This document shows, piece by piece, positions 6,747 to 6,925 of a DNA stretch of 6,925 bases. Every line of letters starts with the position of its first letter. The stretch's first letter is position 1. The translations under genes were made by a program, and so were the position numbers. Source of the stretch: an uncultured Selenomonadaceae bacterium (GTDB lineage Bacteria; Bacillota; Negativicutes; Selenomonadales; Selenomonadaceae); assembly GCA_905236785.1 (NCBI GenBank), contig CAJOQC010000263.1, forward strand, positions 1-6,925. Reading direction: 5' to 3'. The notes under the pieces are model-generated. The model saw nothing but the letters and a program-made list of their open reading frames with translations. It was not told where the DNA came from and did no database searches.

Positions 6747-6833
6747 CTCTAAAAACTCCCTCCGTCAGCCCTCCTCTTGGAGAAGGGTGTCGGCGTAGCC
6801 GACGGGAGGAGGTATAAAAGCGAGTTTTTAGAG
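6747..6833. repeat. Palindromic MITE-like intergenic repeat
   Basis: Perfect 12-bp terminal inverted repeats, CTCTAAAAACTC (6747-6758) and GAGTTTTTAGAG (6822-6833), enclose a GC-rich interior unlike the AT-rich flanks. The interior holds two hairpins: 6769-6787 (CCCT-CTC paired with GAG-AGGG, one mismatch, TTG loop) and 6789-6803 (GTCGGC-GTA-GCCGAC, perfect). CCTCC at 6759-6763 can also pair with GGAGG at 6805-6809, closing a multi-branched fold. The 8-bp direct repeat TATCAAAA occurs at 6733-6740 and 6837-6844, just outside, and could be a target duplication, although 3-6 bases lie between it and the inverted repeats. No open frame of note is inside. It recalls short structured repeats scattered in gut Firmicutes genomes; that resemblance is from memory. 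Alternatives are a structured RNA or a processing site. Confidence 0.6.
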
Positions 6834-6858
6834 TATTATCAAAAAAGATATTTTTCGA

Positions 6859-6925
6859 TTATATTTCGCCAACCCCGCGCAAAACTCCTGCAAACGCCCA
6901 TAGGTCAATTATTTTCCTGGCTGAA
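6859..6925 (-). CDS. C-terminal end of an unidentified upstream gene (partial)
   Basis: Of the three minus-strand frames at the right edge, one stays open from 6924 to a TAA at 6859-6861. It encodes about 21 residues ending in IDLWAFAGVLRGVGEI; the other two hit stops within 19 bases. The amphipathic, protein-like tail and the strong terminator downstream on the same strand support a real gene that begins outside the window. The piece is too short to name, and the frame could be chance. Confidence 0.5.
   Translation of the reverse strand, partial: SARKIIDLWAFAGVLRGVGEI

Noticed and set aside
6747..6833. Inverted repeat considered as a CRISPR unit or an rRNA/tRNA gene
   Set aside because: There is a single copy with no spacer-repeat series, no tRNA cloverleaf or CCA end, and no rRNA-like sequence.
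6839..6858. AT-rich imperfect palindrome just after the partial gene's stop, considered as a terminator
   Set aside because: The stem would be almost all A-T pairs with no GC core, and a far stronger terminator lies at 6685-6732.

Overview
The window reads as ordinary chromosomal DNA of a Firmicutes-type bacterium (Bacillota; Clostridia or Negativicutes are my best guess). The evidence is the gene block def-fmt-DUF116-rsmB, an arrangement I know from those groups, and the strong purine-rich ribosome binding sites. This assignment comes from gene content and recall, not from a search. Every gene I can support lies on the minus strand, so transcription runs from high to low coordinates.

Layout in transcription order: the window opens at the right edge with the last codons of an unidentified gene (6859-6925). 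A 212-base non-coding stretch follows. It holds a palindromic MITE-like repeat (6747-6833), a perfect 14-bp intrinsic terminator hairpin with a nine-T tail (6685-6732), and an extended -10 promoter (6672-6680). That promoter should drive a GT92-like glycosyltransferase (5423-6646), which overlaps by 4 nt an amidohydrolase of the Amidohydro_2 type (4614-5426). After a 35-nt gap with a consensus -10 box come four overlapping genes: peptide deformylase def (4114-4578), methionyl-tRNA formyltransferase fmt (3164-4117), a membrane-anchored cysteine-rich DUF116 protein (2319-3167, probable TTG start) and the 16S rRNA m5C967 methyltransferase rsmB (980-2326). A YihY/BrkB-family membrane protein (20-940) closes the window.

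Fmt and Def form one cycle: Fmt formylates the initiator Met-tRNA, and Def removes the formyl group from new proteins. RsmB modifies the small ribosomal subunit, so the central block is a translation-initiation and ribosome-maturation cluster with one member, DUF116, of unknown role. The glycosyltransferase and amidohydrolase are not obviously related to it and may be read into it from upstream. With no gap over 39 nt and no terminator visible between 6646 and 20, all seven genes could be one transcript, with a possible second entry point in front of def.

I do not see a clearly new biological system. The items most worth a second look are the structured repeat lodged between a gene end and its terminator, the DUF116 protein and its non-ATG coupled start, and the coupled glycosyltransferase-amidohydrolase pair.
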